Source: Candidatus Sumerlaeota bacterium
GTDB taxonomy: Bacteria > Sumerlaeota > T1SED10-198M
NCBI GenBank assembly: GCA_003554345.1
Contig: PWGE01000307.1
Location: 1 to 15,691 of the forward strand
Length of the DNA stretch: 15,691 bases
Reading direction: 5' to 3'
Position numbers and translations under genes: made by a program
Notes under the pieces: generated by a model
Told to the model about the DNA's origin: nothing
Database searches by the model: none
What the model saw: only the letters and a program-made list of their open reading frames with translations
Part shown: piece after piece, positions 6,045-13,076 of the stretch
Layout: each line of letters starts with the position of its first letter
Position numbering within the stretch: position 1 is the first letter of the stretch

Positions 6045-7150
6045 TTTTTTATAAAATGAGCTTTAAAAAGATAATCTTGCCGAAAAGGTGTAACCTTATA
6101 AATATTTAAACGAGGGGCATTTTGTAAAGACTTTACACCCCATCCGGAAATAGCGGGCATTCCTTCTCCTATAATGATGGGAGCCATAAAGAAGTTGAGT
6201 TCTTCTACCAGTTCATTTTCTATCAAGGTGCCTGCCAGTTGACTGCCCCCTTCCACTAAAATGGAGGTTATCCCTTTCTTTCCCAGCATGTGGAAAATGG
6301 TGGGGAATAAGTGAGCGGAAGGCATCTCATCTTCAACTTCCAGTACTTCTGCCGGTAAAGATGACACTTCTTTTTTTATGTAATCCGGTACTGATTTGCC
6401 CATAATAACAAATATTCTTTCCTGCTCAGCCCGGCCAAAACAGTTAAAATGGAGTGGAATGCGCCCCTTAAGATCAAGTATTATTTTATGGGGTTGGCGG
6501 GTTTGTCTGACATTTCGCACCGTTAAAGAAGGATTATCAATGAGAATGGTGTTTGTTCCCACCATTACCGCGTCATGTTGACGTCGCAGGGCATGAACAT
6601 ATTTTCTGGATAAGTCCCCGGTAATCCATTTGCTTTCTTTACTGGCTGCCGCTATTTTCCCATCGAGTGAAAGAGCTAGTTTAAGTGTAATATAGGGTCG
6701 TTGATATTGAATGAAATGCTGGAAAAAACGAAGTAAATAGTCCGTTTTTTCTTTAAGAACGCCGGTTATTACTTCAAGACCGGCGTTTTGAAGTTCCTGG
6801 ATGCCCTGGCAGTTTACTGCTTTATGAGGATCAATGCTTCCAATGACCACTTTCTTTATTCCTGCCCGGATAAGGGAGGTAGTGCACGGTGGGGTTTTGC
6901 CCTGATGACAGCAGGGTTCAAGTGTCACATACATTGTAGCGCCTTCAGCATGCTGCCCGGCGTCTTGCAGTGCCAGTATCTCAGCATGGGGTTCACCGGC
7001 TTTTTGATGGAAACCTTTCCCTGTGATTTGCTCATTCCTGACAATAATGGCTCCCACAGGAGGATTGGGAGAGGTGAAACCCAGTCCCTGTTTTGCCAGC
7101 GCCAGAGCTTTTCGCATATAAAACTGATTAACTGCATTGTTGTTTTTCAT
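6041..7150 (-). CDS. ribD: Bifunctional riboflavin biosynthesis protein RibD
   Basis: RibD carries out two steps of riboflavin synthesis: deamination of the GTP-derived diaminopyrimidine and NADPH-dependent reduction of its ribose side chain. The protein has 369 residues, the usual length. The N-terminal cytidine-deaminase-like domain has the zinc site HAE at 55-57 and PCCHQGKTPPC at 79-89, giving ligands H55, C80 and C89. The C-terminal reductase domain starts near residue 152 with SLDGKIA (161-167), WITG (175-178), DNPSLTVR (205-212) and VEGG (299-302). Both active sites look intact. The ATG at 7150 lies 23 bp inside the end of the helicase gene. No other riboflavin gene and no FMN riboswitch is visible in the window, so this ribD is separated from the pathway. 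Confidence 0.96.
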   Translation of the reverse strand: MKNNNAVNQFYMRKALALAKQGLGFTSPNPPVGAIIVRNEQITGKGFHQKAGEPHAEILALQDAGQHAEGATMYVTLEPCCHQGKTPPCTTSLIRAGIKKVVIGSIDPHKAVNCQGIQELQNAGLEVITGVLKEKTDYLLRFFQHFIQYQRPYITLKLALSLDGKIAAASKESKWITGDLSRKYVHALRRQHDAVMVGTNTILIDNPSLTVRNVRQTRQPHKIILDLKGRIPLHFNCFGRAEQERIFVIMGKSVPDYIKKEVSSLPAEVLEVEDEMPSAHLFPTIFHMLGKKGITSILVEGGSQLAGTLIENELVEELNFFMAPIIIGEGMPAISGWGVKSLQNAPRLNIYKVTPFRQDYLFKAHFIKK

Positions 7151-9128
7151 AAAAGGTTCTGACCTCGTTAAATCTGTTGGTTATATTGACGGGATCGAGA
7201 CTTTCTAAAAAGAGACGACCGTATTGTTTGGTTTGAATGCGTCTATCCAGGATACTTATGATGCCGATATCATTACGGTGGCGTATAAGTCTGCCGAAAC
7301 CCTGTTTAAACTGAATGATGGCATAGGGAAGCGAAAGTGCCTGAAAAGGACTCAAACCTCGTCGCTTCAACAACTCCGACCGGGCTTCATATATGGGGTC
7401 GTCAGGTGGCTTAAAGGGAAGTTTGGTAATGATAACTGATTGTAAATGTTCGCCCTGGATGTCAATACCCTGCCAGAAGGTGTCTGTTCCCAGAATGACG
7501 GTGCGAGGATTTTGACGTAATTGCTGGATGAGATACTGGTTGGTTTGCCCCGATTGATATAAAATGTTGAGATTGTTGAATGTTTTCTTTAAAGTCCGGT
7601 AGGTTTTTTTAAGAAAACGGTAATTTGTAAAAAGAATGAGAGTGCGCCCACCGATTATTTCCAGCAGACGGTGTATTTCTTGCTGGGCATCACGCTCATA
7701 AGCGGTAAAGGTTTCCCGGGAAGGGGGGTGTATCGCCGGTATATAAATAAGGGCCTGTTCTTTATAGTTGAAGGGAGAATGAACCAGTAACTCATCGGTT
7801 TCCTGTAATCCCACTTCGCGTTTATAAAATTCGAAGTTACCGGCGGTAGAAAGAGTGGCAGAGGGGAGAACAACACTCTTTTTGCGCTGAAAGACCTCTT
7901 TACCCAGGATGTTTTCAATACATAAAGGTGTCATATGAGCGGTAAAGTGATAACCAATATTTTTGGGTTGTACTTCCTGCCAGTAAATGTATTCTGGATT
8001 GTCATGACTGATGTAGTCCTGGCAGGTATGTTTGAGGGTTTGAAAACGGAGAAGGTGACTTTCATATTCCTGCAAAAACTGTTCTTCTGCCTCTTTGGTC
8101 TCAGGTGTATAATAACGTGGAAGTTCCTGTATCCGTTGTACGAAGTGATCCAGTAAATCCGTGAGAGGATCAAGAAGAAAATGGCGTGATGTAAGGCGAA
8201 TACGAGTTGCTTCCAGGGGTTCTGGAAAAAGTTCCATAAGACTGTCACAAAAATGTTCCCATTGTTCCAGGAGCTCTTGTTCTTCTTCTGCAAATTCCCG
8301 TCGGATATCCTGAGAAAATTTATATCGTGAGAGGAATCCCCTGTTTTTGCCAGGTTCGTAAAATTTTTTGAGAAACCAGGGGAGGGTATTCTGGCTGAAA
8401 TGATAACCGAGAGTGTTTTGAGCTACCGCTGGTATATTATGAGCTTCGTCAAAAATGATGACGTGTGAGGTGGGGAGATACTGGCAATCCAGGCTGATGT
8501 CGGTAAAAGTAAGGGCATGATTGGCGACAAGAATATCTGCTGAAGACCACTTTTTGCGGGCATTGAAATAAAAGCAATCTTCGTAGAAGGGGCATTTCTT
8601 ACCCCCACACATATCAATTTCCCGGTTAACCTCTTCCCATAAAGAGGAAGTGACTACAATTTCCTGTCTTTGACCGGTAGTAGTATCTTCAGCCCATTCC
8701 AGCAGGGATGCAATAGATTGGCGGTGCTCTTCGAAAAGAGAAGGAGGAGCAAATTTTAAGTGGTCCATTTTTTTTCGGCACAGGTAATTGCCTGAACCGA
8801 TAGCCAGCGCATATTTGAAGGAATAACCTAACTTCTGGAGAAGGGGAAGCTCTTTTTTCATTAACTGGTTCTGGAGAGACTTGGTGTTTGTGGAGACAAT
8901 GGCTCGCTGTCTGGTAATATTGCACCACTTTAATAGAGGAACGAGATAAGCTAAACTTTTTCCCCCCCCTGTACCGGCTTCACAAATGATATGGCGCTCA
9001 TGCAGAAGCGACTCATAAATATGTTCTGCCATCTCTACTTGCTGGGGACGATATTCATACCGGGAGAGAGTTTGAGCCAGTGTGCCGTTTTCTCCGAAAA
9101 AGTCTGTGAGGGATTGTGATTTATTCAT
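7128..9128 (-). CDS. dinG: DinG/XPD-family ATP-dependent DNA helicase
   Basis: This 666-residue protein is an iron-sulfur superfamily 2 helicase of the Rad3/XPD/DinG group, acting 5'-3' in DNA repair or R-loop and fork processing. Visible motifs are the Q-like RPQQ (28-31), Walker A GTGGGKS (52-58, K57), four cysteines for a 4Fe-4S cluster (C117, C174, C179, C185), VANHAL (201-206), the DEAH box (227-230), LPSATLS near the middle, GTDTFWQGID and motif VI QGFGRLIR (609-616). No exonuclease domain is present. Walker A is usually GTGTGKS; here the Thr is Gly because the codons form a run of eight G. The ATG overlaps the end of the histidine kinase gene by 8 bp, and translation is probably coupled. 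Confidence 0.93.
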   Translation of the reverse strand: MNKSQSLTDFFGENGTLAQTLSRYEYRPQQVEMAEHIYESLLHERHIICEAGTGGGKSLAYLVPLLKWCNITRQRAIVSTNTKSLQNQLMKKELPLLQKLGYSFKYALAIGSGNYLCRKKMDHLKFAPPSLFEEHRQSIASLLEWAEDTTTGQRQEIVVTSSLWEEVNREIDMCGGKKCPFYEDCFYFNARKKWSSADILVANHALTFTDISLDCQYLPTSHVIIFDEAHNIPAVAQNTLGYHFSQNTLPWFLKKFYEPGKNRGFLSRYKFSQDIRREFAEEEQELLEQWEHFCDSLMELFPEPLEATRIRLTSRHFLLDPLTDLLDHFVQRIQELPRYYTPETKEAEEQFLQEYESHLLRFQTLKHTCQDYISHDNPEYIYWQEVQPKNIGYHFTAHMTPLCIENILGKEVFQRKKSVVLPSATLSTAGNFEFYKREVGLQETDELLVHSPFNYKEQALIYIPAIHPPSRETFTAYERDAQQEIHRLLEIIGGRTLILFTNYRFLKKTYRTLKKTFNNLNILYQSGQTNQYLIQQLRQNPRTVILGTDTFWQGIDIQGEHLQSVIITKLPFKPPDDPIYEARSELLKRRGLSPFQALSLPYAIIQFKQGFGRLIRHRNDIGIISILDRRIQTKQYGRLFLESLDPVNITNRFNEVRTFYEKQQCS
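8962..8969. repeat. Homopolymer run of eight C (G on coding strand)
   Basis: The run encodes the central glycines of the helicase Walker A loop and is followed on the coding strand by five A. A slip of one base would shift the frame near residue 55 of 666. Confidence 0.9.
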
Positions 9129-10359
9129 ATGGAATAGTAAGTTCGATTTCTGTCCCTTCTCCTGGTTGTGAATGGATTCTGACTTTGCCTCTTAAATGCT
9201 CAACCAGGTGAAATACAATGGGTATCCCTAATCCGGCACCGCTCTCTTTGTTGGTGAAAAATGGTTCTCCAAGATGGTCGAGGGTTTCCTGGTCCATACC
9301 CGGCCCATTATCGATAAACCTTATTTTGACATATTTCGTTAAAAACTCTATTTTGATGGTTATTCTTGCTTTCTCATAATCAGGTGGAAAAACTTCTAAA
9401 GCATTCAATAGAATATTCTGAAATATCTGGTGAAGTATTTGGGCATCTGATCGGATAAGACGTGGTTTTCCGGCAGTCTGGATGTCCATTTTTACATGGG
9501 GATTTTTTACCGTCCACGGGATGTTATTGAATACTTCTTCTATACATTTGGCAAGGTTGACATTGGTGTGGACCAGTTGCTTGGTGCGGGTGTATTCCAG
9601 GAAACGATTAAGCAGATTAGAAAGAACCTGAAATTGTTTTTTGATGAGTTCGAGATTGCCCTGCAATTCCTGTATATTCACTTTTTCTGAATCCTGCAGG
9701 ACTTCTTCCATAAGCTGGATGTTGAGGTTCATAGCGTTTAAGGGATTTTTAAGTTCATGAGACAGACCGGCAATAAGGTACTTGGTATCGGTGCCGGAAG
9801 AACGAGAAAGCTGAGTTTTACGAATCAGTAATATAAAGAAAAGTATGGCCAGGACAAAAAGGGGGAGAAGGGGGGACAAAAAAGGAACCAGTGAAGTATC
9901 CGGAGTTTTCTTTAAAAAAAGGATGATATCTCCTTCCTCTAAAGGAAGCTTGAGGGACTGATACAATTCGTGGTCGTGGTGAAGAATAGGCAGAATGTCT
10001 TCTTCTGCCACTTCTTCCTGGTAAAAAACGGCTATTTCATTCTCTTCTCTCCATCCCAGTAAGCGGATATAGTGGTGTTCTTCTAAAGCCGGTTGAATCT
10101 TTTCCGGATAGATTGTGTTAAGGCGCTCTTTTGTTGTTTCTTCTTCAAGAGGCTCCTCTGTGATAAGATGAGCTATGGATAAAAGTATGGAAAGAGCCTT
10201 TTCTGAATAATATTTTTCTTCATATTCGTTGAGTTGTGAATGTGTCTGTATTTGGTATTGTATACCGAGAAGTATCCCGGCGAGAAGGATAAGTCCGATA
10301 AGGAAAATGCCCAGACTGCGCAAAAGACATGTTTTATTCTTGTTTTTATGTTTTTTCAT
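9121..10359 (-). CDS. Membrane sensor histidine kinase, no partner regulator nearby
   Basis: This 412-residue two-component sensor has a short basic N-terminus, a membrane segment at about 15-34, an extracytoplasmic domain of roughly 120 mostly acidic residues, and a second membrane segment at about 158-179. A HisKA dimerisation domain follows with the H-box SHELKNPLNAM (H201), then an HATPase_c domain with the N-box (N315, N319), G1 box DNGPGM (350-355), F-box EPFFTNKE and G2 box GAGLGI (374-379). It ends directly after the catalytic domain. There is no HAMP or receiver domain, and no response regulator gene is in the window. It is the first gene of a four-gene operon with helicase, ribD and glycosyltransferase. 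The ATG has no obvious ribosome binding site. The signal sensed is unknown. Confidence 0.92.
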   Translation of the reverse strand: MKKHKNKNKTCLLRSLGIFLIGLILLAGILLGIQYQIQTHSQLNEYEEKYYSEKALSILLSIAHLITEEPLEEETTKERLNTIYPEKIQPALEEHHYIRLLGWREENEIAVFYQEEVAEEDILPILHHDHELYQSLKLPLEEGDIILFLKKTPDTSLVPFLSPLLPLFVLAILFFILLIRKTQLSRSSGTDTKYLIAGLSHELKNPLNAMNLNIQLMEEVLQDSEKVNIQELQGNLELIKKQFQVLSNLLNRFLEYTRTKQLVHTNVNLAKCIEEVFNNIPWTVKNPHVKMDIQTAGKPRLIRSDAQILHQIFQNILLNALEVFPPDYEKARITIKIEFLTKYVKIRFIDNGPGMDQETLDHLGEPFFTNKESGAGLGIPIVFHLVEHLRGKVRIHSQPGEGTEIELTIPYE

Positions 10360-10372
10360 CGTTAGATAGTGG

Positions 10373-10400
10373 TTGAAAATAACAGACAGAATATTATATA
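10373..10400 (+). promoter_or_regulatory. Probable promoter of the divergent gene pair
   Basis: TTGAAA (10373-10378) is followed after 16 bp by TATATA (10395-10400); other -10 choices lie in the same AT-rich stretch. The -10 region overlaps that of the opposing kinase promoter, and transcription would begin just before the ribosome binding site. The call is weaker than the minus-strand promoter. Confidence 0.4.
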
Positions 10401-10421
10401 CAATATGAGGAGGTTTTGCAA
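10393..10421 (-). promoter_or_regulatory. Sigma70-type promoter of the histidine kinase operon
   Basis: On the minus strand, TTGCAA (10421-10416) and TATAAT (10398-10393) are separated by 17 bp, identical in both hexamers and spacing to the promoter before the radical-SAM gene. Transcription would begin near 10386, giving a leader of about 26 nt. Its -35 box overlaps the first base of the opposing gene's ATG (10421), and its spacer overlaps that gene's AGGAGG. Confidence 0.7.
10408..10413 (+). promoter_or_regulatory. Strong ribosome binding site AGGAGG
   Basis: A perfect anti-16S complement lies 7 nt before the ATG at 10421, and fixes that start. It falls inside the spacer of the opposing kinase promoter. 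Confidence 0.8.
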
Positions 10422-11458
10422 TGTTAACAACCCTTGAACAACAGGTAGAAGCGATAATGAAATATATTAATCAATTTCTGAACAGTCGCTTTGAACAGGC
10501 TGCCCGTATCAATCCCCTCATGGGTGATATTCGACCGGACCTGGAATGGCAGCAGAAAATGCAATTGGAACTTATCCTGCGCTCTTATAAATCGCTGGGG
10601 ATAGAAAAATATCGCGTGGCTTCTATGTTAGTAGGAGATAATGAAATGTTGAAAAGACGCCTGTTATCTCCCACAGACCAGCTATCAATTTTTCATGAAA
10701 TTTATGATATGGAAGATGAAGCCTCCTCTGCCAGTACAGTGGCTATTCATAATATGAAAACTCTGTATCATGCTTTTGATCCTACCCTCGAAAACATAAC
10801 CCTGCTGGTTCAATGCTGGATCCTCTGGGATTTGATGGATGCCGCTGAGTTCGCCCGTATGTATGATGACATAAAAGATATCAATCAGTTACTCAAGACT
10901 GAAAAAACTCCGGAACCCATGGAGAAAGCTTATCGCTCCTACAAGAAAATTGAAAATCCTTCCATCAAGGTGGAATGGAAAGATATCATGGTATATAAAT
11001 GGCATTCAATCAAGTTGTTATTCAATAAACGCAGTTTTGATTTATCTGAAGAGCCGGCTTATAAAATGGTCATTCACCGGGAAAAGTCCCGTAGTTCTTC
11101 ACTTGATTGCCTGGTGGTGAAATATTACCAGGTGCTGGCACGCATACACAAGCTTAAAAAGTCTCAGGAAATACCTGAAGAAGAGAAGGATGACCTGGCA
11201 ATGGAAATGGGCGTGAACCCGGAAGATGTGACCCTTGAAACAGCGCTGTCTTCCGCAGAAAAAGAACTTGCCCAGCTTCGTCAGGATGTGGAATCGGTTG
11301 CCAGGGGAAGAGGAGCTCTGGGCAAACCCTATAATCTCAAAAAACATTTACTGGAAAAAGTGAAGGAACCTATTAGTGCCTTGAGGAAACACGAGCGGAT
11401 GCAGCCAATCATCAAGAAAGAAAAAGAGGAGGAGGAAAAAGAGGCAGAAGGTGAATGA
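10421..11458 (+). CDS. Hypothetical helical cytoplasmic protein
   Basis: I do not recognise this 345-residue protein. It has no signal peptide or membrane segment and no cofactor or nucleotide motif. Residues 1-200 look mostly helical, with two Met/Leu-rich helices and a Trp-containing helix (CWILWDLMD, about 132-140). From about residue 210 it turns basic and charged, with probable coiled coil at 225-310, and ends in a tail of alternating Lys and Glu (KEKEEEEKEAEGE). Such a tail suggests a structural or binding role rather than an enzyme. An AGGAGG site at 7 nt supports the start. It overlaps the inositol-monophosphatase-family gene by 4 bp (ATGA), so the two are co-expressed. The coding call is firm from length, ribosome binding site and overlap. 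Confidence 0.85.
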   Translation: MLTTLEQQVEAIMKYINQFLNSRFEQAARINPLMGDIRPDLEWQQKMQLELILRSYKSLGIEKYRVASMLVGDNEMLKRRLLSPTDQLSIFHEIYDMEDEASSASTVAIHNMKTLYHAFDPTLENITLLVQCWILWDLMDAAEFARMYDDIKDINQLLKTEKTPEPMEKAYRSYKKIENPSIKVEWKDIMVYKWHSIKLLFNKRSFDLSEEPAYKMVIHREKSRSSSLDCLVVKYYQVLARIHKLKKSQEIPEEEKDDLAMEMGVNPEDVTLETALSSAEKELAQLRQDVESVARGRGALGKPYNLKKHLLEKVKEPISALRKHERMQPIIKKEKEEEEKEAEGE

Positions 11459-12246
11459 TGAATTTTGAAAAGGGAGTTCTTTTTGAACTTGTTCGGAAAG
11501 CGGGGGACAATCTGCTTCAGGAGTTTCACCGGGAAAAGAAGATTATTACCCGTGAAAAACATGACATAAAACTGGAATTAGACCGGCAAACTGAAATATA
11601 CCTGAAAGAACAATTATCTCGCTATTTCCCGGATATCGGTTTTATAGCAGAAGAACTCGATACCAGCAGAGAAGAACTGGAAGGTCATTCATACTGGATT
11701 ATTGATCCTATTGACGGCACTTCCAATTATGCTGCTTCCATTCCCCATTTTTGCATATCGATTGCTTTTAGGAAAGATGGAGAAACAAGGATGGGGGTCA
11801 TCTATGATCCGGTTCGGGAAGAGATGTTCTGGGCAGAAAAAGGAAAGGGGGCTTTCTGTAATAACAGAAGGCTAAATCTGGCAAAGAGCGATTATCAGGA
11901 GACCTTTTGCGTCATGGGCCTGTTTAAAACAAGGGATACCATTGAAAAAGGTCTGAACCTTCTCCAGGAGGTGGCCCATGATTTTAATAAGGTACGCATT
12001 ACCGGTTCCGCAGCTCTTGATTTAGCCTGGGTGGCATCAGGACGTTTTCAGGTGTTTTTTGAATACGGTATCCGGCTCTGGGATATTGCAGCGGGGACAC
12101 TTCTGGTGCAGGAAGCCGGAGGCAAGGTCCTGGCTGAGCCTTACAGGGATATTCATTCTTATTTCGTGCTGGCTGGCATACCAGCCTATTGTGAAATCAT
12201 CCAGGAAAAAAGGGCAAGTCTGTCTTCAGAGAATATCTCTTTTTAG
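11455..12246 (+). CDS. Inositol monophosphatase family protein
   Basis: This 263-residue protein is a Mg2+-dependent sugar-phosphate phosphatase of the IMPase/SuhB/CysQ superfamily, of normal length. Metal-site residues are visible: EE at 66-67, WIIDPIDGTSNY at 81-92 (D84, D87) and WDIAAGTLLVQEAGG at 209-223 (D210). All catalytic acids are present, so it should be active. The substrate (inositol-1-phosphate, PAP, fructose-1,6-bisphosphate or histidinol phosphate) cannot be told from sequence. Two adjacent ATGs are possible: 11455 overlaps the upstream stop as ATGA, and 11458 is better spaced from GAAGGTG. It is coupled to the upstream hypothetical gene. Confidence 0.93.
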   Translation: MMNFEKGVLFELVRKAGDNLLQEFHREKKIITREKHDIKLELDRQTEIYLKEQLSRYFPDIGFIAEELDTSREELEGHSYWIIDPIDGTSNYAASIPHFCISIAFRKDGETRMGVIYDPVREEMFWAEKGKGAFCNNRRLNLAKSDYQETFCVMGLFKTRDTIEKGLNLLQEVAHDFNKVRITGSAALDLAWVASGRFQVFFEYGIRLWDIAAGTLLVQEAGGKVLAEPYRDIHSYFVLAGIPAYCEIIQEKRASLSSENISF

Positions 12247-12257
12247 CTGCTAAAAAG
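12239..12257 (+). terminator. Weak A/U-rich stem-loop over the phosphatase stop
   Basis: CTTTTTA and TAAAAAG form a 7-bp stem around GCTGC, overlapping the TAG stop at 12244-12246. TTGTATTTT follows shortly after. The stem is poor in GC, so termination would be inefficient at best. Confidence 0.3.
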
Positions 12258-12259
12258 GG

Positions 12260-12287
12260 TTGTATTTTAAAAAGGAATGGATAAAAT
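12260..12287 (+). promoter_or_regulatory. Possible tRNA promoter
   Basis: TTGTAT (12260-12265) and TAAAAT (12282-12287) are 16 bp apart, which would start transcription about 6 nt before the tRNA. The -35 match is poor, and read-through from the phosphatase gene is an alternative. Confidence 0.3.
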
Positions 12288-12299
12288 TCAAATAGAATA

Positions 12300-12375
12300 G
12301 GGCGGTTAGCTCAGCTGGAAGAGCATCGGCGTCACATGCCGGGGGTCACAGGTTCGAGCCCTGTACCGCCCACCA
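12300..12375 (+). tRNA. tRNA-Val (anticodon CAC)
   Basis: All arms fold. The acceptor GGGCGGT (12300-12306) pairs with ACCGCCC (12365-12371). The D-stem is GCTC/GAGC. The anticodon stem TCGGC/GCCGG has one G-U pair and the loop GTCACAT, giving anticodon CAC at 12333-12335. The variable loop has 5 nt. The T-stem ACAGG/CCTGT surrounds TTCGAGC. Discriminator A is followed by an encoded CCA. The anticodon CAC reads the valine codon GUG. The 76-nt length is standard. Position 32 is G, which is uncommon but not disabling. Confidence 0.95.
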
Positions 12376-12378
12376 TCC

Positions 12379-12394
12379 CAGCTTTGAAAAGCTG
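12379..12394 (+). other. Stem-loop just after the tRNA
   Basis: CAGCTT and AAGCTG pair around TGAA, starting 4 nt after the CCA end. No U-tract follows, so it may act in 3' processing or be a weak pause site rather than a full terminator. Confidence 0.35.
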
Positions 12395-12474
12395 AATATG
12401 ATAAATATGATGTATTATTCGATGGCTTTGTTGAAATCTTTTTCGCTGAAAAAACTGATGAGGAGTTAAATACC

Positions 12475-13062
12475 ATGAAAAAAAAGAGTCTGGGGATTTC
12501 GATTGTTTTTTGTTTGTGTCTTTATTTTTTGAGTTGTACAGGGACTTCACCCCGTATATACCATAGTGACGTGGGTAAAAGCGAGCATTTTCCTGCCAGA
12601 GTTTTTCCTGTTCCTCATACCATGGATTTTGAGATTGAGGACCGTATTGAAGCGGAAGCCTCGCGTAAATCAGTCCTGGGTATCCGTGTTGCCGGTGAAA
12701 AACTCGATGCTCCCCGGGTTACTGCGATGGGAAAAGGAATGACTTATTACCTGGAAAGAAAAGCAGCCTGGAAGGCAATAGACGGGGGAGATTACGATGG
12801 TATTTATGTGACCCGCACATATGTCGACAGGGGTGGGTTCCTTCCGCCTCTCTACAGGAGAGAGAAAGCCGTGGTTCATGGCTATGGTATGCGCATTCTT
12901 TCTTTTGATAAGGTTGAAGATGCAGAACGACAGAATGCGTTGATCAGTAAAGAATTTCCCGGGGAAAAAGTCCCCCAAAAAGGGGCTTTAGGTAGAATGT
13001 TCGCGCCATTTCGCTACCTGTTGACACCTTTCTTTCCCTTTTTACTCTTGATGCCTGACTAA
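12475..13062 (+). CDS. Small lipoprotein of unknown function
   Basis: This 195-residue protein has a signal peptide (MKKK, then a hydrophobic stretch to residue 20) ending in FLSC with C21, a loose lipobox that would be lipidated. The mature part continues with a short Ser/Thr-rich linker. A compact domain follows (about residues 60-155) with alternating strands, including VLGIRVAGEKL, AAWKAIDGGDYDGIYVTR and a HGYGMRILSF strand. The C-terminus is hydrophobic (RYLLTPFFPFLLLMPD) and could touch a membrane. I do not recognise the family. AGGAG at 9 nt supports the ATG. It could be transcribed from the tRNA promoter. It converges with the cardiolipin synthase gene, leaving a 14-bp gap and no terminator hairpin. 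Confidence 0.8.
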   Translation: MKKKSLGISIVFCLCLYFLSCTGTSPRIYHSDVGKSEHFPARVFPVPHTMDFEIEDRIEAEASRKSVLGIRVAGEKLDAPRVTAMGKGMTYYLERKAAWKAIDGGDYDGIYVTRTYVDRGGFLPPLYRREKAVVHGYGMRILSFDKVEDAERQNALISKEFPGEKVPQKGALGRMFAPFRYLLTPFFPFLLLMPD

Positions 13063-13076
13063 ATATTTCTTTCTTC

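Noticed and set aside
12332-12550. 72-residue minus-strand open frame ending in GGTGLEPVTPGM
   Set aside because: It is the antisense translation of the tRNA-Val gene; this ending is a known artefact of tRNA antisense frames. It also overlaps the lipoprotein start.
13063-13076. Bidirectional terminator between the lipoprotein gene and cls
   Set aside because: The gap is 14 bp and contains no inverted repeat; nothing supports a hairpin there.
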